DNA of 64,000 bases from assembly GCA_963976695.1 (NCBI GenBank), contig CAXBMB010000007.1:1-64000 (forward strand), in the 5' to 3' direction. The notes beneath the pieces were generated by a model. It did no database searches, was not told the DNA's origin, and was given only the letters and a program-made list of their open reading frames with translations. The translations under genes were made by a program, and so were the position numbers. The number at the start of each line of letters is the position of its first letter. Positions within the stretch are counted from its first letter, which is position 1. Source of the DNA: CAXBMB01 sp963976695. Its GTDB lineage: Bacteria; Pseudomonadota; Alphaproteobacteria; Kiloniellales; DSM-21159. This document shows, piece by piece, positions 36,316 to 45,151 of this stretch.

Positions 36316-36620
36316 CGTCGGATCGCCATCTTTCCGCCCTGGTCGCCCTGGGTGGTGGCCCGTCGTTGTAGCCCGTCGTGGTCGCCCCGGGTAACAGCGA
36401 AAAGGCGGCAGCGTCGCGTGGGCGCGAAAAAGATGCTATCAGTCACCATCGCTGTGGAAACAGAGAGCGAATTTGAACGGCGTCACAGGCTTTCCCTTTC
36501 CGCCGCGCCAGGCTTTATTGGGTGGGCGGCGCCCGCCGAAATCACGCGGCGATAAACCTGTCCTTGAACAAGCCGTCACCCTTGAACAAGCCATCCCTGA
36601 ACATGAACGCACCCCGAAAC

Positions 36621-37766
36621 ATGAACGCACCCACGACACAGAAAATTCTTTTCCTCGACCGGGATTTACCGCTGACCCGACCCCATAGTCGAATTTTTTC
36701 GATTTTTTCCAGCCGCAACGGGATTTTCTCGCCGCTTGAACGAACCCGGCGACAAGCGCCCGGGGCGCAATTCTTCCTGTTTCACCCCAACGCCGTCTAC
36801 GAAAACCACATGGCCAGCAGTGAAGGGCTAACCAGCTATCGGGCGGCCGGCCACGACCCGCAACTGGCGCACGCTTATCTTGCCGGCCAAACCGCTGGCC
36901 TGACGGCTTGCTTTGACCAGATCGTCGATTCAAGCAGCTGTGATCCGGTGGCGATCCTTCGCGACCTGGGCGCGCGGTTTGACGCGGACGCGGCGCTGGC
37001 CATCGCCGAGAAGAATCTGCGACCGCTGGAGACATTGCCGGCGGAGACCTGGTGCCTGGGCGCGCCCCGGCACATCTACGGCGCCCCCGACGTTGAAATC
37101 CAGCCAGGCACGCTGTTTGACACCCGTCAGGGCCCGATCCTGCTCGACGCCGGGGCCCGGATCGGGCGGCTCAGTTCGCTGCAAGGCCCGCTCTACATCG
37201 GCGCACACAGTCAAATCGACAACGCCCAACTTCACGGTGGCCTGGTGGTCGGCCAGCATTGCCGGCTGGGCGGTGAGGTCGAGGCCTCCGTGATCAACGA
37301 TTACAGCAACAAGCACCATGCGGGCTTCATCGGCCACAGCCTGCTCGGGCGCTGGGTCAATATCGGCGCGCTGGCCACGACCTCCGACCTAAAGAACAAC
37401 TACGGCGAGGTGCGCCTGTCCGCGCCCGCCGACTTTGCCCCGGTCGGCAGCCCGCCCCCGCCTCTTCTCACCCTCAACAGCGGTCAGATCAAACTGGGAT
37501 CGATCATCGGCGACTGCGTTAAGGTTGCCATCGGCCTGCGCCTCAACGCCGGCACGGTGCTGGACAGCGGCAGCAATCTTTTTGGTGAGCCGGTGCCAAA
37601 ATACCTGCCGCCCTTTACCTGGGGAAACGGCAACCAACGCTACGACGCCACGCGCTTCATTCGAGATTGCACCGCCATCTTCGCGCGCCGCCAACAGCCC
37701 CCTCCGCCCGGCTTGGCGGCGCTGCTGACATTGTACGAACAAAACCGTTCAGAACCCGTTGAGTAA
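36621..37766 (+). CDS. GlmU-like putative sugar nucleotidyltransferase
   Basis: Protein of the GlmU-family 'putative sugar nucleotidyltransferase' type. The C-terminal half is a left-handed beta-helix with the strongly conserved block GGEVEASVINDYSNKHHAGFIGHSLLGRWVNIGA, then TSDLKNNYGEVRL, KLGSIIGDCVKVAIG, NAGTVL and the closing FTWG. The N-terminal domain is weak: it has ILFLDRDLPLTRPHSRI, but I see no clear nucleotide-binding signature. The start is uncertain: ATG codons at 36603 and 36621 lie in a short repeated stretch without a good ribosome binding site. It precedes a HAD phosphatase by 6 nt, so the two probably act in one sugar-phosphate pathway. Confidence 0.72.
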   Translation: MNAPTTQKILFLDRDLPLTRPHSRIFSIFSSRNGIFSPLERTRRQAPGAQFFLFHPNAVYENHMASSEGLTSYRAAGHDPQLAHAYLAGQTAGLTACFDQIVDSSSCDPVAILRDLGARFDADAALAIAEKNLRPLETLPAETWCLGAPRHIYGAPDVEIQPGTLFDTRQGPILLDAGARIGRLSSLQGPLYIGAHSQIDNAQLHGGLVVGQHCRLGGEVEASVINDYSNKHHAGFIGHSLLGRWVNIGALATTSDLKNNYGEVRLSAPADFAPVGSPPPPLLTLNSGQIKLGSIIGDCVKVAIGLRLNAGTVLDSGSNLFGEPVPKYLPPFTWGNGNQRYDATRFIRDCTAIFARRQQPPPPGLAALLTLYEQNRSEPVE

Positions 37767-37772
37767 GTTTTC

Positions 37773-38453
37773 ATGAGCCAAGACAAGATGCTTTTCGATG
37801 CCGTGATCTTTGATCTGGACGGCGTGCTGGTGGATTCTTCGGCGGTGATCACCCGCAGTTGGCAAGCCTGGGCGGCGAAAAACGCCATCGATGAAGACCT
37901 GCTGTTCCAGTTCGTCCATGGCCGCCGCGCCGCGGCAACCATCGAACTGGCCGCGCCGCATCTCGACGCCCAGGCGGAAGCGCGAAAGCTGGTCATCATC
38001 GAGTCAAACGATACCGAGGGACTGGCGGTTTACCCGGGGGTTCTGGATCTGCTGGCGCGGATCCCACGGGATCGCTGGTCGATCTATACCTCCGGCACCG
38101 ACAGCATCGCCACAACCCGGCTGAAGTTCGCCGGCATCGCCGCGCCCGCGGTCTTCCTGACCGCCGATCGGGTGGCCAACGGAAAACCCGCGCCCGACGG
38201 CTACCTGATGGCGGCCGAGCAGATGGGCTTTGCCCCTGAAAACTGTCTGGTGATCGAAGATTCACCGGCGGGCATCCGCGCCGCCAAAGCCGGTGGGCTG
38301 TCGGCCTTGGCGGTCGGCACCACCCACGACAGAGCGGCCCTCGCCGAGGCCGATTTTTGGGTTCCGGCCCTCGCCGACATCCGCCTGACCGAAAGTCGCG
38401 AACAGGACGGTGGCGGCCTCCGCCTGAGCTTGCAGCACCCGCCGCCCGCCTAG
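37773..38453 (+). CDS. HAD-family sugar phosphatase/phosphoglucomutase-like
   Basis: 226-residue cytosolic HAD hydrolase of the beta-phosphoglucomutase/YfbT group. It has motif I DLDGVLVDS (nucleophile Asp14, acid Asp16), motif II YTSGTDS, motif III KPAPDGYL, and motif IV VIEDSPAGIRAAKAGG. The cap is the small helical type. It most likely dephosphorylates a sugar or glycerol phosphate. It is 6 nt after the GlmU-like gene. Confidence 0.85.
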   Translation: MSQDKMLFDAVIFDLDGVLVDSSAVITRSWQAWAAKNAIDEDLLFQFVHGRRAAATIELAAPHLDAQAEARKLVIIESNDTEGLAVYPGVLDLLARIPRDRWSIYTSGTDSIATTRLKFAGIAAPAVFLTADRVANGKPAPDGYLMAAEQMGFAPENCLVIEDSPAGIRAAKAGGLSALAVGTTHDRAALAEADFWVPALADIRLTESREQDGGGLRLSLQHPPPA

Positions 38454-38463
38454 ATTCGACCGA

Positions 38464-38502
38464 TAATTTATTCGTCTAATTTATTCGTCTAATTTATTCG
38501 TC
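38464..38502. repeat. 13-bp tandem repeat, three exact copies
   Basis: TAATTTATTCGTC is repeated three times without change, between the stops of two convergent genes. It is A/T-rich, unlike its surroundings. Confidence 0.95.
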
Positions 38503-38544
38503 GGGATCAAGGCGCGCTGTCGCCAACGCAAGCCGGGCCACGGC

Positions 38545-39468
38545 TTACACCGCCCCGTCCGGCGGCATCTCTTGCTGGTGTTGACCAAACCACTCGACGG
38601 TGAAGGCGCTGAAAGCTTCCGCCGCGCGCGACAGCGGATAGCGCAGGTGCCTGACCAGTAAGATTTCCAAGCTAATGGCGCTGTCCAGCAGCGGGCGCAG
38701 CGCCAGCGGCAGGCCGTCATAGCTGACGTTGCTTGCCGGGCTGGTGTGCAAGATCGACACCCCGTATCCATTGGCGACCATGCTGCGCAGCGTTTCCAGC
38801 GATCCCGCTGGCCGCGTTAAGGTCGGCTGCAATCCATGGCGGCGAAAGATCTCCAGCAGGTGACGCCGCGACTGGGCGTCGGCGGTCAAGATCAACGGCT
38901 CATCGGTCAGGTCCTTGAGCGCCACGGCGGCGCGGCTGGCTAAGGGATGATCGGCCGGCAGCAGCAAACGCGGCGGCAGGCTGGTCAGGACCTGTTTTTC
39001 CACCTGCTCCGGAAGCCCAACGTCGTAGTCGATAATCATGTCGACAACCCCCAACTCCAGCAACTGGGGCAACTCGCTGAAGTCGGCTTCGCGCACCTGG
39101 ATCCCGATCTGCGGGTAAAGCGCCTCAAAGGCCTTGGTGAGGGCGGGCACATAAAGCGGCGTCAGTTCGGCAAAGCAGCCCAGGGTCAACTCGCCGGCCA
39201 AATGACCGGCGCCCCGGCCCAGCCCGCCCAACTCCGCCGCCTGGTTGAGCAGATGCCGCGCTTGGGTGACCAGTTCCTGGCCAAAGCGGGTCGGCGTCAC
39301 GCCCCGCCCCTTGTGACGGACAAAAATTTGCTGCGCGAAATGGTCTTCCAACTGGGCAATGGCGGCCGAAATGGCCGGTTGGGAAATGTTCAGCGCCCCG
39401 GCCGCCAAGGTCACGCTTTGATGATTGGCGGTGGCCACCAGATAGCGAAGGTTTCTGAGCGTAATCAC
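38545..39468 (-). CDS. LysR-family transcriptional regulator
   Basis: 307-residue LTTR: N-terminal winged helix-turn-helix (LRNLRYLVATANHQSVTLAAGALNISQPAISAAIAQLEDHF) and a C-terminal periplasmic-binding-like effector domain. It is transcribed divergently from the flavin oxidoreductase gene at 39740, with a 271-nt shared control region containing an inverted repeat, so it most likely regulates the two downstream amine-oxidising genes. The inducer is unknown. Confidence 0.9.
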   Translation of the reverse strand: MITLRNLRYLVATANHQSVTLAAGALNISQPAISAAIAQLEDHFAQQIFVRHKGRGVTPTRFGQELVTQARHLLNQAAELGGLGRGAGHLAGELTLGCFAELTPLYVPALTKAFEALYPQIGIQVREADFSELPQLLELGVVDMIIDYDVGLPEQVEKQVLTSLPPRLLLPADHPLASRAAVALKDLTDEPLILTADAQSRRHLLEIFRRHGLQPTLTRPAGSLETLRSMVANGYGVSILHTSPASNVSYDGLPLALRPLLDSAISLEILLVRHLRYPLSRAAEAFSAFTVEWFGQHQQEMPPDGAV

Positions 39469-39494
39469 ATAAATTTTTCCGATTCAACAAATCG

Positions 39495-39510
39495 ATAAAA
39501 ATCATTTTAT
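39495..39510. promoter_or_regulatory. Candidate LysR operator
   Basis: Perfect inverted repeat ATAAAA-ATCA-TTTTAT, 26 nt upstream of the lysR ATG. It is A/T-rich and of the length expected for an LTTR site, so it is a candidate autoregulatory and divergent-promoter operator. Confidence 0.5.
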
Positions 39511-39600
39511 CCGAAGTGCGGTATCAGGCTCAATTACAAAAATTGCCCCAATGGCGATGCCCGTTAAGCCGCCGCGCGCGGCCGCGCCTACCGGCCCCGA

Positions 39601-39647
39601 AAAACACCGGAAAACACCGGAAAACGGTGAAAAACGGTAAAAACACC
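39601..39647. repeat. AAAACACCGG repeat in the lysR-oxidoreductase control region
   Basis: Two exact 10-bp copies of AAAACACCGG are followed by AAAACGGTG and AAAAACGGT, so that CACCG/CGGTG inverted pairs are also formed, and then AAAAACACC. It lies about 93 nt upstream of the flavin oxidoreductase start and could be regulatory or a slippage-prone tract. Confidence 0.7.
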
Positions 39648-39739
39648 AAGCCAACGCCAAAATTACGTCAACCACCTAATCACCTGCTGTCGAAACGGCT
39701 GCGCCAGTGCTCAGCGACTCAGCGGGAACGGAGAACGAG

Positions 39740-41059
39740 ATGACCGAGCGAAGCAAGACCCCCACCTATGATGTGATCGTGATCGGGGCGGGCGTAATTG
39801 GGGCCTGCACCGCGCTGGAGCTGGCCCGCAGCGGCAAGAAAGTCCTCACCGTGGATAAAAACGCCGCGGCCGGTTATGGCTCCACCTCCGGTTCCTGCGC
39901 CATCATCCGCACTTACTATTCCCTGCTGGACAGCTGCGCCCTGTCCTACGAAGGCTGGTTCTACTGGAAGAACTGGGCCGACTACATCGGCCAGGCTGAC
40001 CCGCGCGGAATGATCAAATACCACGACACCGGCTGCCTGGTGGTCAAGGCCGAGCACAATGGCGGGCTGAAAAAAGCCTGCGAGATGATGGACAAGATCA
40101 ACTGCCCTTACGATCATCTGACCCCGGCGCAGATGAAGGAGCGGCTGCCGATCATCGACACCCACCAATTCACCCCGGCCAAGCGGCCCGACCAGGAGGG
40201 TTTCGGCGAACCCACCGGCGAGTCGATCGAGGGCGGCGTGTTTTTTCACCGTGGCGGCTATGTCAACGACCCGGCGCTGGCCGCGCAAAACGCCGAACAC
40301 GCCGCCAAGCTGGCGGGCGCCGACTTCCTCTACAAGGTGGAGGTGGCCGATATTCGCCGCGCCGAGGGTCGGGTCGCCGGCATCACCTTGACGGATGGCC
40401 GGGAAATCGACGCCCCGGTGGTGGTCAATGTGGCCGGGCCGCACTCCTTCAAGATCAATCAGATGGCCGGCGTGTTGGATGGGATGAAGATGAAGACCCG
40501 CGCCCTGCGCCATGAAGTCTCTCATGTCCCTTCCCCCGAAAGTTACGACTTCGAAAAGGAAGGCTGCGTTTACTCCGACAGCGATATATCGACCTACTGC
40601 CGTCCCGAACTGGGCAATCACATTCTGATCGGTTCGGAAGATCCGGAATGCGACACCCGCGAATTCGTCGATCCGGACAACTTCGACCGCAACTTCACCG
40701 AACAGTGGCGCGTGCAGGTGCTGCGCCTTGCCCAGCGCTTCCCGGAGATGGGCATCCCCTCGCAACTCAAGGGAGTGGTCGAGCTTTACGACGTGACCGA
40801 CGACTGGATTCCGATCTACGACAAGACCGACCTGCCGGGCTTTTATGTCGCCATCGGCACCAGCGGGAACCAGTTCAAGAACGCGCCGGTTGTCGGCAAA
40901 ATCATGACCGCGCTGATCGACGCCTGCGAAAGCGGCCAGGACCACGACGCCGCGCCGGTAACCTTCCACCTCGACAAGGTCAATTACGAACTGAACCTGG
41001 GCACCTTTTCACGCAACCGCGAGATCAATCCCGATTCCAGCTTCTCCGTGATTGGCTAG
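39740..41059 (+). CDS. FAD-dependent amine oxidoreductase (DAO family)
   Basis: 439-residue flavoprotein of the DAO/sarcosine oxidase superfamily. It has YDVIVIGAGVIGACTALELARSGKKVLTVDKN for FAD binding, GSTSGSCAIIRTYYS, a substrate domain, VVVNVAGPHS, and the C-terminal FYVAIGTSGNQFKNAPVVGK. No membrane or signal segment is seen. With the 809-residue flavoenzyme that follows it suggests oxidation of an N-methylated amino acid or related amine. The ATG at 39740 was chosen over 39707. Confidence 0.85.
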   Translation: MTERSKTPTYDVIVIGAGVIGACTALELARSGKKVLTVDKNAAAGYGSTSGSCAIIRTYYSLLDSCALSYEGWFYWKNWADYIGQADPRGMIKYHDTGCLVVKAEHNGGLKKACEMMDKINCPYDHLTPAQMKERLPIIDTHQFTPAKRPDQEGFGEPTGESIEGGVFFHRGGYVNDPALAAQNAEHAAKLAGADFLYKVEVADIRRAEGRVAGITLTDGREIDAPVVVNVAGPHSFKINQMAGVLDGMKMKTRALRHEVSHVPSPESYDFEKEGCVYSDSDISTYCRPELGNHILIGSEDPECDTREFVDPDNFDRNFTEQWRVQVLRLAQRFPEMGIPSQLKGVVELYDVTDDWIPIYDKTDLPGFYVAIGTSGNQFKNAPVVGKIMTALIDACESGQDHDAAPVTFHLDKVNYELNLGTFSRNREINPDSSFSVIG

Positions 41060-41170
41060 CGTCGGATCGCGTTGACCGGGATCGCGACAGGATCCCGGTC
41101 AGCGCGTGAACCTGCTTCCAATCCGTCTGTTGGAGGGTGCTTGGCGACAGAGTCGATCACACTCCAGGGG
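41056..41170. repeat. Degenerate copy of the inverted-repeat element, with an internal hairpin
   Basis: The left end CTAGCGTCGGATCG at the oxidoreductase stop and the right end CGATCACACTCCAG (41154-41167) are imperfect inverted repeats, with 10 of 14 positions agreeing. The right end matches the arms at 6531 and 18364. Inside is a perfect 11-bp stem, TGACCGGGATC/GATCCCGGTCA (41073-41101). Confidence 0.5.
41073..41101 (+). terminator. Stem-loop after the flavin oxidoreductase gene
   Basis: 11-bp perfect stem with a 7-nt loop starting 14 nt after the stop codon. There is no T-tract, so it may be Rho-assisted or an mRNA end-protecting structure. Confidence 0.5.
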
Positions 41171-41218
41171 CGCTTGGCCGCCTTCAATCTGACCTCTTGC
41201 GCAACAGAGTAACTGCTC

Positions 41219-43648
41219 ATGAAATCTCATACCCGTGTCGTGGTTATCGGTGGTGGTGTTGTCGGCGCTTCGGTGCTCTATCACCTGACCAAATTCGGCT
41301 GGACCGACATCATGCTGATCGAACGGTCGGAGCTGACCTCCGGCTCCACCTGGCATGCCGCAGGCGGCTTCCACAACCTCAATGCCGACACCAACATGGC
41401 CTCGCTGCAGGCCTACACCATCGGGCTCTACAAGGAGCTGGAGGAAATCTCCGGCCAATCCTGTGGCCTGCATCATGTCGGCGGCCTGACCCTGGCCGGC
41501 ACGCCGGAGCGCTGGGACTACCTGAAGGCCGAACGGGCCAAGCACCGCTATATGGGCCTGCACACCGAGCTGGTTGGACCGGCGGAGATTCGCAAGCTCT
41601 CCCCCATCACCAACACCGACGGCATCATCGGCGCGCTCTATGATCCGATGGACGGCCACCTGGATCCCTCCGGCACGACCCACGCTTACGCCAAGGCCGC
41701 AACCCTGGCGGGCGCGGAAATCATGTTGCGCAATCCGGTGCTGGCGACCAATCCCCGGCCCGACGGAAGCTGGGAGGTGGTCACCGAACAGGGCAGCATC
41801 ATCGCCGAGCATGTGGTCAATGCCGGCGGCCTGTGGGCGCGCGAAGTGGGCAAGATGGCGGGTGTCTATCTGCCGCTGCACCCGATGGAGCATCAATATC
41901 TGGTGACCGAAGACACCCCGGAAGTGTATGAGCGCGACCAGGAACTGCCCCATGTCATGGACCCGGAAGGCGAGAGCTATCTGCGCCAGGAAGGCCGTGG
42001 CGTCTGCATCGGATTTTACGAGCAGAACTGCGACGCCTGGGCCGTCGACGGCACCCCTTCCGACTTCGGCCACGAACTGCTGAACGACAATCTGGACCGG
42101 ATCGAAGATTCCATCGCCTTCGCCGCCAAGCGCTTCCCAATTCTGCAGACCACCGGGGTCAAGCAGGTGATCAACGGCCCCTTCACCTTCGCATCGGACG
42201 GCAATCCTCTGGTGGGTCCGGTGCCCGGACTGCGAAACTACTGGTCGGCCTGTGGCGTGATGGCGGGCTTTTCACAAGGCGGCGGCGTCGGACTGACCCT
42301 GGCGGAATGGATGGTCGAGGGCGAGCCGACGCGCGATGTCTTTGCCATGGATGTGGCCCGCTTCGGCTCTTGGATCACCCCCGGCTACACCCGCGCCAAG
42401 GTGCGGGAAAATTATCAGCGCCGCTTTTCCGTCTCCTACCCCAATGAAGAGCTTCCGGCGGCCCGGCCCTTCCAGACCACCCCGGCCTACGGCATTTGGA
42501 AGGAACAGCGCGCGGTGTTCGGCGCCGGCTACGGCATGGAGGCGGTCAACTATTTCGCCCTGCCGGGCGATCCGCTCTACGAAACGCCCTCCTTCCGGCG
42601 CTCAAACGCCTTCACGGCGGTCGGGCAGGAATGCCATGCCGTCCGGACCGCCGTCGGCATCAACGAGATTCACAATTTCGGCAAGTATGAAGTTCGCGGA
42701 CCGGGCGCCTTGGCCTTTCTCGATCGCGTCATGGCCGGACGCCTTCCCAAGGTCGGTCGCTTGACCCTTTCCGCCATGCTCAGCCCCAAGGGCAAGCTGA
42801 TCGGCGACTTCACCATCTCACGGCTGGGCGAGGAGCATTTTCAGCTTACCGCTTCCTTTGGCGCGCAGAACTACCATCTGCGCTGGTTCTGGCAACAGCA
42901 GCCCGCCGAGGGGGTGAGCATCAAGAATGTCTCGCTGCAACGCATCGGCTTCCAGATCGCCGGCCCGAAATCGCGCGAGCTGCTCAGCCGGGTGACCCGG
43001 CAGGATGTTTCCAACCAGGCCCTGCCCTTCGCCGCCATTCGCAAGATGGAAATCGGCCTTTGCAACGCCACGGTGCAGCGGGTCTCCTACACCGGCGATC
43101 TGGGCTACGAAATCTATGTCGATGCGGAAAACCAGCGCGCGCTTTACGACACCCTTGCCCAGGCCGGCGAGGATCTTGGCCTGCGCCCCTTTGGGATGCG
43201 AGCAATGATGTCCCTGCGGCTGGAGAAGTCTTTCGGCTCCTGGATGCGCGAATTCAAACCGGACTACACCCCGCTGGAAACCGGGCTGGACCGTTTTGTC
43301 GCCTACAACAAGCAAGCCGACTTCATCGGCAAGGCGGCGGCCCTCAAGGAAAAGGCCGAAGGCGTGCGGCGCAAGCTCTGCACCTTCGTGCTCGATATCC
43401 CCAAAGGCCCTGGCCACGCCGACGTGGTGGCCGACGAACCGATCTATGTCGATGGCGAGGTGGTCGGCTTCGTCACCTCGGGCGGCTATGCCCACTGGGC
43501 GGAAAAGGCCGTCGCCTTGGGCTTTCTGCCGGTTGAAATGATCGCGGAAGGCCGGGAAATCGAAATCGAACTGCTCGGCGAGATGATCAAGGGCCATCTG
43601 ATTACCGAGGTGCTGTTCGATCCCCAAGCCGCGCGGATGCGCGGATAG
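41219..43648 (+). CDS. Dimethylglycine/sarcosine dehydrogenase-like flavoprotein with GcvT domain
   Basis: 809-residue two-domain enzyme. The N-terminal DAO domain has VVVIGGGVVGASVLYHL and the SGSTWHAAGG motif, whose His46 matches the residue that binds FAD covalently in dimethylglycine and sarcosine dehydrogenases. The C-terminal half is an aminomethyltransferase (GcvT) fold that binds tetrahydrofolate and captures the released C1 unit (SYTGDLGYEIYVDAENQRALY, MSLRLEKSFGSWMREF, FVTSGGYAHWAEKAVALGFLP). It likely demethylates a methylated glycine or similar compound. It lies downstream of the LysR-linked oxidoreductase. Confidence 0.88.
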   Translation: MKSHTRVVVIGGGVVGASVLYHLTKFGWTDIMLIERSELTSGSTWHAAGGFHNLNADTNMASLQAYTIGLYKELEEISGQSCGLHHVGGLTLAGTPERWDYLKAERAKHRYMGLHTELVGPAEIRKLSPITNTDGIIGALYDPMDGHLDPSGTTHAYAKAATLAGAEIMLRNPVLATNPRPDGSWEVVTEQGSIIAEHVVNAGGLWAREVGKMAGVYLPLHPMEHQYLVTEDTPEVYERDQELPHVMDPEGESYLRQEGRGVCIGFYEQNCDAWAVDGTPSDFGHELLNDNLDRIEDSIAFAAKRFPILQTTGVKQVINGPFTFASDGNPLVGPVPGLRNYWSACGVMAGFSQGGGVGLTLAEWMVEGEPTRDVFAMDVARFGSWITPGYTRAKVRENYQRRFSVSYPNEELPAARPFQTTPAYGIWKEQRAVFGAGYGMEAVNYFALPGDPLYETPSFRRSNAFTAVGQECHAVRTAVGINEIHNFGKYEVRGPGALAFLDRVMAGRLPKVGRLTLSAMLSPKGKLIGDFTISRLGEEHFQLTASFGAQNYHLRWFWQQQPAEGVSIKNVSLQRIGFQIAGPKSRELLSRVTRQDVSNQALPFAAIRKMEIGLCNATVQRVSYTGDLGYEIYVDAENQRALYDTLAQAGEDLGLRPFGMRAMMSLRLEKSFGSWMREFKPDYTPLETGLDRFVAYNKQADFIGKAAALKEKAEGVRRKLCTFVLDIPKGPGHADVVADEPIYVDGEVVGFVTSGGYAHWAEKAVALGFLPVEMIAEGREIEIELLGEMIKGHLITEVLFDPQAARMRG

Positions 43649-43654
43649 CGCGAC

Positions 43655-43692
43655 CGGTTCAAACAGCTTGCCGGATAGGGCGGTTTGAACCG
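43655..43692. repeat. CGGTTCAAAC palindrome after the GcvT-domain gene
   Basis: Perfect 10-bp arms CGGTTCAAAC and GTTTGAACCG with an 18-nt centre, starting 7 nt after the stop. It lies between convergent genes and is related to the elements at 20581 and 23180. Confidence 0.8.
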
Positions 43693-43794
43693 ATGTCGTT
43701 TTGAAGAAGCCGGCCGCCTTCGCAGAGGGATCGCCCGCCAACAGCTTGATAACAGGCGGCGTGACGGTCTAGACGGGATCACGGTGCGATTCCA

Positions 43795-45039
43795 TCAACT
43801 CGCGCGGGGCGGCTGGCTTTTTTCGATCTTCGCCAGCCTTTGCTTTTGCTGATCGATGTAGTCCCGGCTAAGCGGCACCGCGTCGCGTTCCCGGCCCAGT
43901 TGATAGTGGACCACGGTGGAAGAACCGAAGGCGAAGGCGCATTCACAGGCCGCGAGATAAAATTCCCACATCCGGGCGAATCTCTCGTCGTAGAGGTCAA
44001 CAACCTCTTGGCGGCGGTCCAAAAACCTCTCCCGCCAAAGCCGGAGCGTTTTCGCATAGTGCAGACGCCAGATTTCACAATCCAACATCCACAAGCCCGA
44101 GCGTTCAATCGCCAGTGACGCCTCGGAAATACACGGCGCATAGCCGCCCGGAAAAATGTGCTTTCGGATGAAGGGGCCGGTTATGCCGGGCGGCGCCTTG
44201 GTCGAAATGCTGTGAATCAGCGCCACGCCGCCAGGGGCCAGGCGGTCACGAACGGTGCGGAAGTACGTCTCCAGATGACCCACGCCCACATGCTCGAGCA
44301 TGCCAACCGACACCACCCGGTCAAAGCGCCCGGTAACGCTGCGATAGTCGCAGAGCTCAAACCTGACCTTGCTGTCCAATCCGGCGGCCGCGGCGCGCTG
44401 GCGGGCGACCGCCAACTGCGCCTTGGACAGCGTCACCCCGGTCACCTCCACATCGGCAACCCTGGCTAAATAAAGCGCCAAGCCGCCCCACCCGCAGCCG
44501 ATATCCAGGACCCGTTGCCCCGACTGCAGCGCCAGTTTGGCGGCGACGTGCCGCTTTTTTTCGCGCTGCGCTTCGGCAAGGGTTTCCGCGTCAGAGGGGA
44601 AGTAGCCGCAGGAATACTGCAGATCCTCATCCAGCCAGAGCCGGTAGAAGTCGTTACCCAGATCATAGTGGTGCCCGACGTTCCGGCGCGCCCGGGCAAG
44701 CGGGTTGTGCTGCATGAAACGACGAAGTTTGCGATTGAGCTTGTTCCAAAATACCTGGCTCGCCGACAGGTCAAAATGGCGCTTGTTGAGGAAGATAAGC
44801 CGCAGAAATTCATAAGCGCCGCCCTCTCGAACCACCAGACTTCCCGCCATATAGGCTTCCGCGCCCTTCAGTTCGGGATTGAGGAAAATTCGCCAATCAA
44901 GGGACGGGTCGGTGATTTCAATGCTGACTTGCGGGTCCTGGTCCGCGCTTCCGAAACTCTCGCGATAGCCGTGGGGCCCGTAAAGCGTCAGCCCACCGAC
45001 CTTGATCGCCTTGCGCAACAGCAACGGCAAAAATCGCAT
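43795..45039 (-). CDS. cfa: Cyclopropane-fatty-acyl-phospholipid synthase (copy 2)
   Basis: Adds a methylene bridge from SAM to unsaturated acyl chains of membrane lipids. The 414-residue protein has the N-terminal domain, ARRNVGHHYDLGNDFYRLWLDEDLQYSCGYF, SAM loop VLDIGCGWGGLALYLA, VVSVGMLEHVG, FIRKHIFPGGYAPCISE and the C-terminal MWEFYLAACECAF. It is closer to the bacterial Cfa pattern than the copy at 10878. The ATG at 45039 (MRFLPLLLRKAIKVGGLTLYG) is preceded by GGGGA; an upstream ATG at 45069 is also possible. Confidence 0.9.
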   Translation of the reverse strand: MRFLPLLLRKAIKVGGLTLYGPHGYRESFGSADQDPQVSIEITDPSLDWRIFLNPELKGAEAYMAGSLVVREGGAYEFLRLIFLNKRHFDLSASQVFWNKLNRKLRRFMQHNPLARARRNVGHHYDLGNDFYRLWLDEDLQYSCGYFPSDAETLAEAQREKKRHVAAKLALQSGQRVLDIGCGWGGLALYLARVADVEVTGVTLSKAQLAVARQRAAAAGLDSKVRFELCDYRSVTGRFDRVVSVGMLEHVGVGHLETYFRTVRDRLAPGGVALIHSISTKAPPGITGPFIRKHIFPGGYAPCISEASLAIERSGLWMLDCEIWRLHYAKTLRLWRERFLDRRQEVVDLYDERFARMWEFYLAACECAFAFGSSTVVHYQLGRERDAVPLSRDYIDQQKQRLAKIEKSQPPRAS

Positions 45040-45151
45040 CCGACATCCCCAAGCAGATAGGTTCTCCATAGCATCGCGCCATCATGGGCATAGAAGGCGG
45101 AAATAGTTAAGTCGGAATCGCCGCTTGCCAAGGCCGGCGCCAGTTGCGGAC

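Noticed and set aside
39719..40969. A 416-residue frame antisense to the flavin oxidoreductase gene
   Set aside because: The plus-strand DAO motifs are clear, and the antisense product has low-complexity composition.
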